From contig NZ_CP159992.1 in assembly GCF_040702995.1 (NCBI RefSeq), positions 2,567,501-2,631,500 on the forward strand: DNA of 64,000 bases, given 5' to 3'. Each line of letters begins with the position of its first letter. The first letter of the stretch is position 1. The notes below the pieces were generated by a model. The model was not told the origin of the DNA. It made no database searches and saw only the letters and a program-made list of their open reading frames with translations. Made by a program: the position numbers and the translations under genes. Shown here in pieces: positions 18,035-27,118 of this stretch. This DNA comes from Paenibacillus sp. AN1007 (GTDB lineage Bacteria > Bacillota > Bacilli > Paenibacillales > Paenibacillaceae).

Positions 18035-18417
18035 GGTGAGAACCTCCTCTTGATTTACAATAAATTAGACACCGGAACACAGCGATTAGCCACAAGTACG
18101 CTCAAAAAATATGTAGACTTACCTATAATCCTTATACATTCCTCTAATAAACCGCTTAACATCAATATAATGCATGACTTCATATCCTCGTACTGACGAT
18201 CGTTGGCTCAGGCTTATTTGTTCAGGTCAAAAAAGTGCAGCACAGTTCAAATAAGTGCAGCGTACGATGCCTGTTATGCATTCCCTGATCCCCTCTATAG
18301 TTAAAAAACATGCAGATTCTGGTCAATAACGTTTATATCCCCTCTTCTTATTCTCTATTACAATATCTTCAAGTACAACATTCCTAAACCATGACTTGAA
18401 CTTGAGGGGGAACGTAA
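18035..18417. other. Divergent intergenic region between sigma gene and sugar importer
   Basis: 383 bases without a convincing gene. It must hold the promoters of both the sigma gene (minus) and the importer (plus). The only clear structure is the 15-bp direct repeat at 18227-18261. AT-rich stretches follow toward the importer start, but no clean -35/-10 pair can be assigned by eye. Confidence 0.6.
18227..18261 (+). promoter_or_regulatory. Direct repeat, candidate activator site for the importer
   Basis: TCAAAAAAGTGCAGC (18227-18241) and TCAAATAAGTGCAGC (18247-18261) differ at one position and start exactly 20 bases apart, two helical turns. This geometry suits an AraC-type DNA-binding domain, such as that of the YesN-like regulator at 23770-25494. 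Confidence 0.55.
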
Positions 18418-20013
18418 ATGAACAAAAAGATGAAGATTCTGATCTTGTCGATGAGCATGTCTGCCTTATTGGTCACGGCCTGCAGTGACAAGGGAAAAGG
18501 TCAGGCACAAACAGATGCGGAAAATGATGGTACGGGTGCAGTCACCATCCATACGGTTACGTCCGAATACAGTTCAGCGAAATATCCAAAGGGCGATGAT
18601 ATTACGAATAATGTCTGGACCCGCAGATACAAAGAGAAACTTAATATTAACGTCAAGACGGACTGGGTCAGTGATGAATACGAAACCAAACTCAATCTCG
18701 CCATTTCTTCCAATGAACTTCCCGACGTTTTCCGGGTGAATCCTTCCCAGCTGCGCCAGCTGATTGAGGCCGATATGGTCATGGATTTGACAGAAGCCTT
18801 TGAACAGCACGCCTCGGAACGCCTCAAAAGTTATATGAAAGCGGATGCAGACAGCTACGAATCTGGCAAAAAAGACGGCAAGCTCTACGGTATCCCCCAG
18901 ATGCATTGGGGATTAATTGATCAACCGGACTTTATCTGGATTCGAAATGACTGGAAAGAAGAGCTCAAACTGCAGGACCCGAAATCGGTCGAGGATATCA
19001 AAAATATGGCTCTTGCATTTATGGAAAAACACGGCGGATACGGCATTGCTGTGGATCAATCGCTGGATTATCTGAACCTGCTCGCGATCGCTTGGAACGC
19101 TCATCCGGACCTGTGGATTGAGGATGGTACGGGAAAACTGACCTATGGCTCCATCCAGCCTGAGATGAAAAACGCGCTCGCCGAATGGGCGGAATGGTAT
19201 AAGCGGGGCATTATCGATCCGGAATTTGCCATTAAAGACTTCAACGCCATGAATGCCGACATTGTCGCCGGCAAAGTGGGCATCCAGCCGTACTATCAGT
19301 GGTGGGGATATAATCCTGGCGTAGATACCGTCGCTAATCTGGGTAAAGACGCCATCTTCTATCCGTATCTGATTCCAACGGTCGATGGCAAAGAAGCGAA
19401 ACAATCTATCTTTTTTGCGAATAACAACTACATTGTAATGAAAAAAGATGCTGCCCATCCACAGGCAGTGATCGAAATTCTGAATGATTATGCTTATATC
19501 GTGGATGAAGGCAATGGCAAGGAAAAACCGGAGACACTCTCCGCTCTGCTGGACAACGATATTGCGCACGTTGTTGGCGCGTTCCGTGTGCTTAACCCGA
19601 ATTCGGACTATGAACAGTTCGAAGCTGTATCGAAAGCTCTTGAAACGAAGGATACCAGCGGACTCACCACGTCAGGCATGTGGCAGAAGTATAACAACAG
19701 CGTCGAGTTTATCAAAAATGCGACACCGGGCGCGGTTGGTGATTATCTGCAGCAGGGCGCACCGAAAAATGCGTATGGCTTGGCGAAAAAAGTGCTCGAC
19801 AGCGGCAACTACACCAAAACTGCACTATGGGGCGTCACGCCTGAGGCTCTGTCCAGTTATGGAACAACGCTGGATGATATTCTGACGGAAGGTTTTACAA
19901 AAATCATTATGGGCAGCGAGAACATCGACTACTTTGATGTGGTCGTGCAGAACTGGCGTGCAGCTGGCGGAGATACAGCCATTGAAGCCGTGAACGAAGC
20001 CTACGGCAAATAA
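18418..20013 (+). CDS. Sugar ABC importer, substrate-binding lipoprotein (LplA/YtcQ-like)
   Basis: 531 residues with a lipoprotein signal peptide: hydrophobic stretch then LLVTAC, giving lipid-modified Cys22. The mature protein follows the large family-1 binding-protein pattern of Paenibacillus/Bacillus LplA and YtcQ: an N-lobe with NELPDVFRVNPSQLRQLIEADMV, and YGIPQMHWGLIDQPDFIWIRNDW in the hinge region. It should capture an oligosaccharide outside the cell and deliver it to the two permeases that follow. GAGGGGG precedes the ATG. A hairpin terminator between this gene and the first permease probably lowers downstream expression, the usual stoichiometry for binding proteins. No ATPase gene is present; such importers usually share MsmX-type ATPases encoded elsewhere. 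Confidence 0.9.
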   Translation: MNKKMKILILSMSMSALLVTACSDKGKGQAQTDAENDGTGAVTIHTVTSEYSSAKYPKGDDITNNVWTRRYKEKLNINVKTDWVSDEYETKLNLAISSNELPDVFRVNPSQLRQLIEADMVMDLTEAFEQHASERLKSYMKADADSYESGKKDGKLYGIPQMHWGLIDQPDFIWIRNDWKEELKLQDPKSVEDIKNMALAFMEKHGGYGIAVDQSLDYLNLLAIAWNAHPDLWIEDGTGKLTYGSIQPEMKNALAEWAEWYKRGIIDPEFAIKDFNAMNADIVAGKVGIQPYYQWWGYNPGVDTVANLGKDAIFYPYLIPTVDGKEAKQSIFFANNNYIVMKKDAAHPQAVIEILNDYAYIVDEGNGKEKPETLSALLDNDIAHVVGAFRVLNPNSDYEQFEAVSKALETKDTSGLTTSGMWQKYNNSVEFIKNATPGAVGDYLQQGAPKNAYGLAKKVLDSGNYTKTALWGVTPEALSSYGTTLDDILTEGFTKIIMGSENIDYFDVVVQNWRAAGGDTAIEAVNEAYGK

Positions 20014-20030
20014 GCTGAAGCTGCGAGGCT

Positions 20031-20062
20031 GGGGGGTGAGCCTGTTCTCACCCCTCTTTTTG
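20031..20062 (+). terminator. Intra-operon attenuating terminator
   Basis: GGGGTGAG (20033-20040) pairs with CTCACCCC (20047-20054) around CCTGTT, followed by TCTTTTT. It lies between the binding protein and permease genes and would partially uncouple their expression. Confidence 0.8.
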
Positions 20063-20084
20063 ATAACTGAACGGAGGAAAAGCA

Positions 20085-20975
20085 ATGCTGAAAAAATGGA
20101 AGCAGCAAAGTCCTTACCACCTCATGTTAATCCCCAGCGTGGTGCTGGTATTTATTTTTAGTTACATTCCTTTTTATGGCCTGGTTATTGCCTTTCAAAA
20201 GTATAATCCGGGTCTTGGCTTCAGTTCGCCTTGGGTTGGATGGGACAATTTCACTCATGTCTTTAATCAGCCCAATTTCGTGAGAACGATCTGGAATACC
20301 CTCTACATGTCCGTTTTCAAAATGATCGGCGGCATTGTTGTGCCTGTTATTTTCGCCCTGCTGCTGAATGAAGTGCTGCACAACGGGATCAAACGAACGT
20401 TCCAGACTCTCGTCTATATTCCGAATTTCCTGTCCTGGGTCATTATGGCCGGCATTATGCTGGATATTCTGAGTGCAGATGGGATCGTGAATACGTTTTT
20501 AGGGGTGCTCGGCATGAAACCGATCTCCTTCCTCGGCACGCCTTCCATCTTTCCGTGGACAATGATTGTGAGTGATATCTGGAAAGGCTTCGGGTTTGGC
20601 ACGGTTGTCTATCTGGCTGCCTTAACGAGCATTGATCCCGGCCTGTACGAAGCCGCAGTCATTGATGGAGCCAAGCGCTGGAAGCAAACGATCTATATCA
20701 CCCTGCCGCTCCTGATGCCGACGATCGTTTTAATGACTGTATTATCGCTGGGAAACGTGCTCAATGCCGGTTTTGATCAGATATATAATCTTTATTCTCC
20801 TGTGGTTTATCAGACCGGAGATATTATCGACACCTATGTGTACCGTCTGGGTATCCAGCAGGCACAGTATTCCATTGCAACTGCAGTCGGTTTATTCAAA
20901 TCGGTTATATCCTGCATTCTGGTTGCAGTCTCTTACATTCTGGCTTACCGCGTGGCAGGTTACCGTATCTTCTAA
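20085..20975 (+). CDS. Sugar ABC importer permease (LplB-like)
   Basis: 296 residues with six predicted membrane helices, starting YHLMLIPSVVLVFIFSYIPFYGLVIAF, typical of LplB/YtcP-partner permeases. The EAA loop that docks the ATPase is EAAVIDGAKRWKQTIYITLPLL. The sequence YNPGLGFSSPWVGWDNF near the N-terminus matches the periplasmic-face loop of this permease type. GGAGG lies 9 bases before the ATG. It forms a transmembrane heterodimer with the product of the next gene and accepts sugar from the lipoprotein encoded upstream. Confidence 0.9.
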   Translation: MLKKWKQQSPYHLMLIPSVVLVFIFSYIPFYGLVIAFQKYNPGLGFSSPWVGWDNFTHVFNQPNFVRTIWNTLYMSVFKMIGGIVVPVIFALLLNEVLHNGIKRTFQTLVYIPNFLSWVIMAGIMLDILSADGIVNTFLGVLGMKPISFLGTPSIFPWTMIVSDIWKGFGFGTVVYLAALTSIDPGLYEAAVIDGAKRWKQTIYITLPLLMPTIVLMTVLSLGNVLNAGFDQIYNLYSPVVYQTGDIIDTYVYRLGIQQAQYSIATAVGLFKSVISCILVAVSYILAYRVAGYRIF

Positions 20976-20990
20976 GGAGGGCATAATCGG

Positions 20991-21881
20991 ATGATTCATG
21001 ATAAAAGTATAAGCAGGCGTCTCTTTCATATTTTGAATTACACGATACTGCTGGCGATCTCGCTGCTGTGTGTCCTGCCGTTTGTCAATTTACTCGCCGT
21101 CTCTTTCAGCAGCAGTTCAGCGGTCTCTGCGGGGAGTGTTACATTCTGGCCGGTTGAATTTACAACGAAGGCTTATGAGTTTGCTCTTTCTGGAAGTGCA
21201 TTTTATTCCTCCCTCTGGGTGGCAATTCAGCGAACCGTTCTGGGTACACTGGTGAATCTGCTCTTAATTGTGCTTACAGCATACCCACTCTCCAAAACAA
21301 AACAGAAGGTCATGGGCCGCAACCTCTATATGGGATTTTTCATCGTTACGATGCTGTTCAGCGGTGGATTGATTCCTACTTATCTTGTTGTGGTTAAAAT
21401 GGGGCTGATCGATTCCATCTGGTCTTTGATTCTTCCAGGTGCGCTGCCCGTGTTCAGCATGATCATTCTGATGAACTTTATTCGCGGACTGCCTGAGGAG
21501 ATTGAAGAATCAGCCATCATTGATGGTGCGGGCCCGATGCAGGTGTTAATCCGGATCATGCTTCCGCTTCTCAAGCCTGCACTCGCGACGGTAGGACTGT
21601 TCAGCATTGTCGGCCATTGGAACTCCTGGTTTGACGGCATTATCTATATGAACAATCCAGCCAACTATCCGCTGCAGAGTTATCTCCAAACCCTGCTTCA
21701 AAGCTTTGAGCAGATGATGCTGAAGTCCGGGTCAGACTACACCCAGCTGTTAGCCATGATGAATGCCAGAACCGGACGTGCAGCCCAGATGTTCCTTGGT
21801 GCCATCCCGATTCTGCTCATCTATCCGTTCCTGCAGAAGTATTTTACCAAAGGTTTGGTGCTCGGCAGTGTTAAGGGATAA
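20991..21881 (+). CDS. Sugar ABC importer permease (LplC/YtcP-like)
   Basis: 296 residues, MalG-type carbohydrate permease of the LplC/YtcP subgroup. It starts with a membrane helix (LLAISLLCVLPFVNLLAVSF), has the typical GGLIPTYLVVVKMGLIDSIW segment, the EAA loop EESAIIDGAGPMQVLIRIMLPLL and the hallmark C-terminal YPFLQKYFTKGLVLGSVKG. It pairs with the LplB-like permease encoded 15 bases upstream, and AAGGAGGG lies before the ATG. It is the last gene of the plus-strand importer operon; a bidirectional terminator separates it from the convergent histidine kinase gene. Confidence 0.9.
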   Translation: MIHDKSISRRLFHILNYTILLAISLLCVLPFVNLLAVSFSSSSAVSAGSVTFWPVEFTTKAYEFALSGSAFYSSLWVAIQRTVLGTLVNLLLIVLTAYPLSKTKQKVMGRNLYMGFFIVTMLFSGGLIPTYLVVVKMGLIDSIWSLILPGALPVFSMIILMNFIRGLPEEIEESAIIDGAGPMQVLIRIMLPLLKPALATVGLFSIVGHWNSWFDGIIYMNNPANYPLQSYLQTLLQSFEQMMLKSGSDYTQLLAMMNARTGRAAQMFLGAIPILLIYPFLQKYFTKGLVLGSVKG

Positions 21882-21952
21882 AGAAGGGACAATAAGAACC
21901 AGTGCTATAGATATGGTTTGAAGGTGTATCCCAAAACAAACGCAAATACCCT

Positions 21953-21986
21953 AAGGACCTGCAGACGATGATCTGCAGGTCCTTTC
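21953..21986. terminator. Bidirectional terminator between importer and kinase genes
   Basis: AAGGACCTGCAGA (21953-21965) and TCTGCAGGTCCTT (21972-21984) are perfect 13-bp arms between two convergent genes. T-rich sequence follows on the plus side. Confidence 0.75.
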
Positions 21987-22003
21987 ATTAGCGCCAATAA
22001 GTT

Positions 22004-23758
22004 TCACTTGTTCCCTGGTAAACAGGTAATCGCAGGCAGCAGAATGGTAAACGTTGTGCCTTTGCCAATCTGGCTATTCACCTGTATCCCATAAGGTTTC
22101 CCGAAGTGCAGCTGAATTCGCCGCTGCACATTATACAAACCAATTCCCCTACCTCCGCTTCCAGTCTCCTGCTTTTCTTCCAACAGGCTGCGGACGGTAA
22201 ACTGATCCATTCCTGCTCCATTATCACGGACTTCAATACATATGTCGTCCTGCCGTGATTGAATCCGAATGGTGATTACACCCTCCTCTTCGATCTCGGC
22301 AAGGCCGTGAAAAAAAGCATTTTCCACGATGGGCTGCAGAATCATTTTGGGCATCACATAATCCAGAAGGGTGTCATCAATATCGTACTGCATCTGAATG
22401 CTGCCGTAATATCGGACATTCTGAATGGTGACGTAATGCTCAATGTGATTCAGCTCCTCTCGAATCATCACGAGACTGCCATCAGTCCTGGTTGCATATC
22501 GCAGCATAGAGATGAGCGCATCCGTCATATCTACAATTTTGCCCGCCTGCTGCATGGATGCAATCCATTTCACGGACCCTAATGTGTTATACAGAAAGTG
22601 AGGATTAATCTGATCATGCAGTGCCCGCATCTCGGCGGCAGCCTTCTCAATCTCTTCCTGCTGCGTTCGTTCCACCATACGTTTTAATTCATGAGACATG
22701 CGGTTAAATCGGGTGGATAAATGACCGATCTCATCGCGAGAGCGGATGTCCTGCACGTGTTCGAACTGCCCCTTTTCGACAAGACGAATATTATTGAGCA
22801 GCTTTTTGATGGGACGAGTAATAACATGAGATAAGAAAATGGAAATAACCGCGGCAAAAAGAGACATCACGATAGCCAGCGTTACCAGGTTTCGGCCTAA
22901 TATTTTCCCATCAGCGGTCAGCTCTTCTAGCGGCATATAGACATATGTGGTCCATTTCTGCTGACTAAGCGGGCTCTTCACGACCACATTGGTTGCTTCG
23001 GGCGGGCGAACGTTATCCCGAAACAACGTGCCGATCAACTGGTCATTCACGTTGTAGACGATCTTTTCATCCTCGTCGATAATCATAAATCTGGACCTGA
23101 GCCCTTCCTGCAGATTGCGATTGACGATCTCGATAAATTTGATATCGATGCTGACAACGATCACACCAAGCAGTTTGCCATTGGTTACATCGTGAATTTT
23201 CCGTGCATGGGAGACGGCGAGTACTTTATTTTCCAGCTGCTTATCGATCCGGGTCGTCAAAGTGATCGTTCGGTCGTCTTCATGCATAAACTTTTTGAAC
23301 CACAATTCATTTCTTACATTGAAGACGGGGTCAATCGGTTGATGCGGACTCACAAACAGGTCCTGCCCACCGTTCAGGTTGTATAGATATATGGAAAATA
23401 CACGATCTTTCATCATAATGTAATTCATCAAGATGTTGTATGCGGCTATCTCGTTCTCTTCGTCACTTACACGCAGAAAATCCTGAATCGGAAAGCTGCC
23501 TTCATGAGTCGCAGACAAACTGTCACTAAGCCCGTTACTGGCGAGAAGCGTGATTTTTTCGATTTCTTTGAGAAACTCATCAATGCGAATATTCGTTTGT
23601 TTGGTCAGATCACTGAGCAGTGTGGTGTAATTTTGCGATAACAATCGTTCAGAAGAGTAATAGGAGTTAATCGTCATAACAAAAACAGGAAAAATAATGA
23701 CAATCATACAAATGATAATAATTTTGTATCTGATCTGAAAAGGCCGGGTAAATTTCAT
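22004..23758 (-). CDS. Sensor histidine kinase, YesM-like
   Basis: About 584 residues. Membrane helix 1 (IIIICMIVIIFPVFVMTI), an extracellular Cache-like domain of about 250 residues, membrane helix 2 (LAIVMSLFAAVISIFLSHVI), a HAMP segment (RPIKKLLNNIRLVEKGQF), the His_kinase motif LHDQINPHFLYNTL with the phosphorylated His, and an ATPase with VENAFFHGL (N box) and DNGAGMD, GGRGIGLYNV (G boxes). YesM-type kinases sense extracellular carbohydrate, often through binding lipoproteins, and signal to AraC-type response regulators. ATG at 23758 is used because AGAGG lies 8 bases before it; GTG at 23767 would overlap that site. It follows the response regulator by 11 bases in the same operon. Confidence 0.9.
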   Translation of the reverse strand: MKFTRPFQIRYKIIIICMIVIIFPVFVMTINSYYSSERLLSQNYTTLLSDLTKQTNIRIDEFLKEIEKITLLASNGLSDSLSATHEGSFPIQDFLRVSDEENEIAAYNILMNYIMMKDRVFSIYLYNLNGGQDLFVSPHQPIDPVFNVRNELWFKKFMHEDDRTITLTTRIDKQLENKVLAVSHARKIHDVTNGKLLGVIVVSIDIKFIEIVNRNLQEGLRSRFMIIDEDEKIVYNVNDQLIGTLFRDNVRPPEATNVVVKSPLSQQKWTTYVYMPLEELTADGKILGRNLVTLAIVMSLFAAVISIFLSHVITRPIKKLLNNIRLVEKGQFEHVQDIRSRDEIGHLSTRFNRMSHELKRMVERTQQEEIEKAAAEMRALHDQINPHFLYNTLGSVKWIASMQQAGKIVDMTDALISMLRYATRTDGSLVMIREELNHIEHYVTIQNVRYYGSIQMQYDIDDTLLDYVMPKMILQPIVENAFFHGLAEIEEEGVITIRIQSRQDDICIEVRDNGAGMDQFTVRSLLEEKQETGSGGRGIGLYNVQRRIQLHFGKPYGIQVNSQIGKGTTFTILLPAITCLPGNK

Positions 23759-23769
23759 GAAGTGCACCT

Positions 23770-25494
23770 CTATTCACGGATGACATGAACCTGCTGTTGT
23801 TCTCGGTATTCCTCGGGGGTAAGACCCGTGTTTTTCTTGAAAATTTTGCTGAAATACGTGTAGTTGTGGTACCCGACTTTGTCGGCTATTTCATATATTT
23901 TCAGCTCTCTGCTCAGCAGATAAGCCTTCGCGTGTTCAATGCGAATCCGGGTTAAATACGAGATGAATTTTTCTCCCTTTTCCTGTTTGAACAATCGGCT
24001 TAGATATGATGGGTGAACGTTAATCTGGCTGGCCACACTCTGCAGCGAAAGATCCTCTGCGTAATACTTGTTGATCATGTCAGCAGCGAGTTCGGTATAC
24101 GTAAGTTCCTGAGTGGTTCTGGAATAGGCACCGAACGAATCCTTGATATGGGTCAGGACATCCTGGTGAATATCGTGCCAGCGCTCTCCGTTCAGTACAA
24201 TCTCATAAGGTGACTTTCCTGTGAACGAAAGCTTGCTTCGGGATGTGATGTTCAGTAAATGGGCGTGCATCGTCTCCAGCAGTGCAATGTACTGTTGGCG
24301 GATGCTGTTCTCGTCAGCTTGTTTAACCTTCAGGGCAGTACGGATTTCTTCAAAAAACTGCTCGGCTTTTATTTCGTTTTTACTAACACAAATTTTCATG
24401 AAATGCTGTTCCTGCTGCGGACTTAAAATGATTGCAGTGTCTTTCCTGCCAGGTGCTTCGCACACATCTGCAGCATATAAGATTTGGCTGCCGCAAGTAA
24501 AAAAGCGCTCCTTGAGAGCATACTCTGCTTCCTTACTGGCCCTTCGCATCGATGTAAAATCGGAAACCACTGAACTCACACCTGCTGTAAGGGATAAATT
24601 CATAAAATCCTTAATAGACGACATCATTTTACGTATAAGCTTATTCAGATCAGCATGTGCAGCGTTAAATGGATCGGTGGAGTTAGCATTAACAAGCCTG
24701 CTGTTGTTAAAAGTGTCGGGGGTTGTGCTGCTGTCGATCTCGGTGGTGATTTCGGTATTGGAGTCTGGATGCACGTTTACAACTACCCAATATTCGAACG
24801 AGCTTTCCACAAATATCTCCTTAGCCCACCTTGAAGGAATAACTTCTTCCATGATATTAAGGATGGAGAAGCGGAGCAGCTGCTCCCCTTTTTCAATATA
24901 CTTGCGCTTAACCTGCTCATATTGATTAACGACCAATTTAATGACCACCAGGTAGTCAGATTGGATGCGAAAACGTAGTTCTTCTGCTTTGGCAATCAAC
25001 TCTTCTCCATGGATGAATCCGCTTACAGTATCTTGAAAGAAACTGTCCTTCAAGTAACGGATGCTCTTGGAATATTCTGATGATGCTTTGGGTAAAGGAG
25101 TGAATTGTTCCTGTTCACGCTGCAGCTTCTCTCGAATATTCGTGAGCAGCTGGATCAGAGACTGTTCGCTGACTTCACTTTTGACCAGGTAGTCCACCGC
25201 ACCAAGCTTTAAAGCCGTTTTCACATAATGCAGTTCATCAAAATTGCTAAGAATAACATATTTACAGTTCTTTAATGAACGTGATACTTCTTGAATCAGC
25301 TGCAGTCCATCCATCACAGGCATTCGGATATCCGTAATGATCAGGTCCGGGACTTGTTCCAGCGCAAGCTCCAAAGCTTCTTTCCCATTGCTGGCCTCGC
25401 CTGCCAGACAAAAGCCGTAATCTTCCCAGTTCAGCATGGAACGAATGCCCACCCGCATGAGCAGTTCGTCCTCTACAATCAGCAGTTTATACAT
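23770..25494 (-). CDS. Response regulator with AraC DNA-binding domain, YesN-like
   Basis: About 574 residues. Receiver domain at the N-terminus: LLIVEDELLMR (acidic pocket), LIITDIRMPVMDG (phospho-acceptor Asp) and DYLVKSEV (conserved Lys). A long linker is followed by a C-terminal AraC double helix-turn-helix: DLSLQSVASQINVHPSYLSRLFKQ and KIYEIADKVGYHNYTYFSKIFKKNTGLTPEEYR. The ATG at 25494 has GGAGG 6 bases upstream; the longer open frame to 25587 lacks one. With the kinase it should activate a nearby importer, either the plus-strand operon starting at 18418 (which has a direct repeat upstream) or the minus-strand one. An intergenic perfect palindrome terminator separates it from GH30. Confidence 0.9.
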   Translation of the reverse strand: MYKLLIVEDELLMRVGIRSMLNWEDYGFCLAGEASNGKEALELALEQVPDLIITDIRMPVMDGLQLIQEVSRSLKNCKYVILSNFDELHYVKTALKLGAVDYLVKSEVSEQSLIQLLTNIREKLQREQEQFTPLPKASSEYSKSIRYLKDSFFQDTVSGFIHGEELIAKAEELRFRIQSDYLVVIKLVVNQYEQVKRKYIEKGEQLLRFSILNIMEEVIPSRWAKEIFVESSFEYWVVVNVHPDSNTEITTEIDSSTTPDTFNNSRLVNANSTDPFNAAHADLNKLIRKMMSSIKDFMNLSLTAGVSSVVSDFTSMRRASKEAEYALKERFFTCGSQILYAADVCEAPGRKDTAIILSPQQEQHFMKICVSKNEIKAEQFFEEIRTALKVKQADENSIRQQYIALLETMHAHLLNITSRSKLSFTGKSPYEIVLNGERWHDIHQDVLTHIKDSFGAYSRTTQELTYTELAADMINKYYAEDLSLQSVASQINVHPSYLSRLFKQEKGEKFISYLTRIRIEHAKAYLLSRELKIYEIADKVGYHNYTYFSKIFKKNTGLTPEEYREQQQVHVIRE

Positions 25495-25621
25495 GAATGT
25501 CCTCCAAAGTTGATTATTTATACATGAGCTGACGCCCTGAACCCTGATGGGTATGTGCAATCCATCTTCTAATTTATTCGTACTCAAATCACGAAATCCC
25601 CTTAGATTGGTGAGAAAAATG

Positions 25622-25652
25622 AAAAAGACCGCCGAATTCGGCGGTCTTTCTT
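25622..25652. terminator. Perfect palindromic terminator after GH30
   Basis: AAAGACCGCC GAATTC GGCGGTCTTT (25624-25649) is a 26-bp perfect palindrome with flanking A/T tracts. It ends the importer-GH30 transcript 95 bases past its stop and separates it from the two-component genes. Confidence 0.8.
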
Positions 25653-25744
25653 GTTCGTCAGGGAATATGCAGGAATATACACCTATCGTGGAAAAGCATG
25701 TTAAGCCAGCTGCACTGCTCGCAGGTTCATGCGCCTGTGCTGTA

Positions 25745-27103
25745 TTATTCGGGTTTCATTAAGATGGACATTGCGCATTTAGGCTCCATATGCAGGGACA
25801 GCATCTCCTGATCCCGCAATTTAATCTTCACATCCCTGGATTCCTGCGTATCATTGAAAAGCACTAATCCCGTAGACCCGTCTGTATTGCGAAAGGCTGC
25901 TGATAACAGTGAAGTGTCACTGGAGATGGAGTCGATATATACCGCTTTGGGACGGATAACCGTACTGAAGTGAGCCAGCGCGTAATAATCGAGCGTGTAG
26001 GCAAGTTCTCCCGTTTGCTGGTTGATCTGTACGATTCCCCGGCAGGTGCTCTCACCAAATCCAGGTACAGTCGGACCGTTCTGCTCATCCAGTGCCATAT
26101 TCCATAGAACAAGCGACTTGCTGTAATTTCGCAGAATCTGAATCCCGGTTCGCATCACATTGGAGAATGCCTGCTCAAAGGGCGGAATCCATTCTCCCCC
26201 GGAACCTTCGGTAAAATGCACTTCTTTTCCCGCAAAAGCTTCGTATACCGTGGACTGAGCTTCCGCACTGCCGCCATACCAGTGCCAGGCAACCCCGTCA
26301 ACCGCTTCTCCTGCCTGTTCAAGCACAGTCAGCGGATAATCGGGTCGATCCCAGTTATGGTCATAACAAAGGATTTTAGTATGGAGGCTGCTGCGCACGA
26401 AAGCAGGTTTCAGATGATTTTGAATAAAATCAGCTTGTGCCTCGGCTGGCATGAGCATACCTGGATAATGTCCTGGCTCATATAAGGCTTCATTCTGCGG
26501 GGTGATCGCATAGATCTGCAGGCCATGTGCAGCATAAGACTGAATGTATTTTACGAAATACTCCGCATATGCCGGGTACCATTCCGGCTTTAGCTGACCT
26601 GTGATCATGGAGCCGCTAGTTTTCATCCACCCGGGGGCACTCCAAGGGGAGGCGAACAGCTTCAACTCGGGGTTCAGCGCTAGAGCCTTCCGGGTTAAGG
26701 GGATGATATCCTGCTCATCGTGTGCAATGCTGAATCCGCTTAATTCCGGGTCTGTATGCTGGTCAGGCAGGTCGTTATAACTGTATACCGTACGGGCATA
26801 ATCAGAAGCGCCCATCGGATTACGAAGTACCGACAAGCCGATGCCTTTTACAGGATGGAACAGCCGCGTCATCACTTCCTCAAGCTGTTCTTCTGTTAAT
26901 TTTTGATTCATCAGATAGGCTGCAGCATCCGTAAACGAAGCTCCAAAGCCGTCCATCTCCTGCCGTGTCTGGCGATCATCCAACTGAACGGTTGCGGTTG
27001 AAGAATCATCGTCTGCAGCTTCGAACGGATCGTATTCCTCGGGGCTGACGGGTCGAAACAGGTCATTCTCTCCCGTAGTTTTGAATATTTTAAATGCTGT
27101 CAT
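25745..27103 (-). CDS. GH30 glycoside hydrolase (glucosylceramidase/glucanase family)
   Basis: 452 residues, (beta/alpha)8 barrel plus a beta-sandwich. The start region has QEMDGFGASFTDAAAYLM, followed by LRNPMGASDYARTVYSY and FASPWSAPGWMKTSG. The catalytic acid/base is the Glu of ITPQNEAL and the nucleophile the Glu of VHFTEGSGG, both canonical. GH30 retaining enzymes act as beta-glucosidases, beta-1,6-glucanases, xylanases or beta-xylosidases; this subgroup resembles the glucosylceramidase-like one. No signal peptide is present, so it probably cleaves imported oligosaccharides. It starts 15 bases after the binding-protein gene with a strong GAGGAGG, so it is the last gene of the LacI-regulated importer operon. 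Confidence 0.85.
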   Translation of the reverse strand: MTAFKIFKTTGENDLFRPVSPEEYDPFEAADDDSSTATVQLDDRQTRQEMDGFGASFTDAAAYLMNQKLTEEQLEEVMTRLFHPVKGIGLSVLRNPMGASDYARTVYSYNDLPDQHTDPELSGFSIAHDEQDIIPLTRKALALNPELKLFASPWSAPGWMKTSGSMITGQLKPEWYPAYAEYFVKYIQSYAAHGLQIYAITPQNEALYEPGHYPGMLMPAEAQADFIQNHLKPAFVRSSLHTKILCYDHNWDRPDYPLTVLEQAGEAVDGVAWHWYGGSAEAQSTVYEAFAGKEVHFTEGSGGEWIPPFEQAFSNVMRTGIQILRNYSKSLVLWNMALDEQNGPTVPGFGESTCRGIVQINQQTGELAYTLDYYALAHFSTVIRPKAVYIDSISSDTSLLSAAFRNTDGSTGLVLFNDTQESRDVKIKLRDQEMLSLHMEPKCAMSILMKPE

Positions 27104-27118
27104 CGCGAAGCCTCCTCA

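Noticed and set aside
18913..19569. 218-codon frame antisense to the importer lipoprotein
   Set aside because: It has no start signal or recognisable domain; it is a shadow of codon bias in the real gene.
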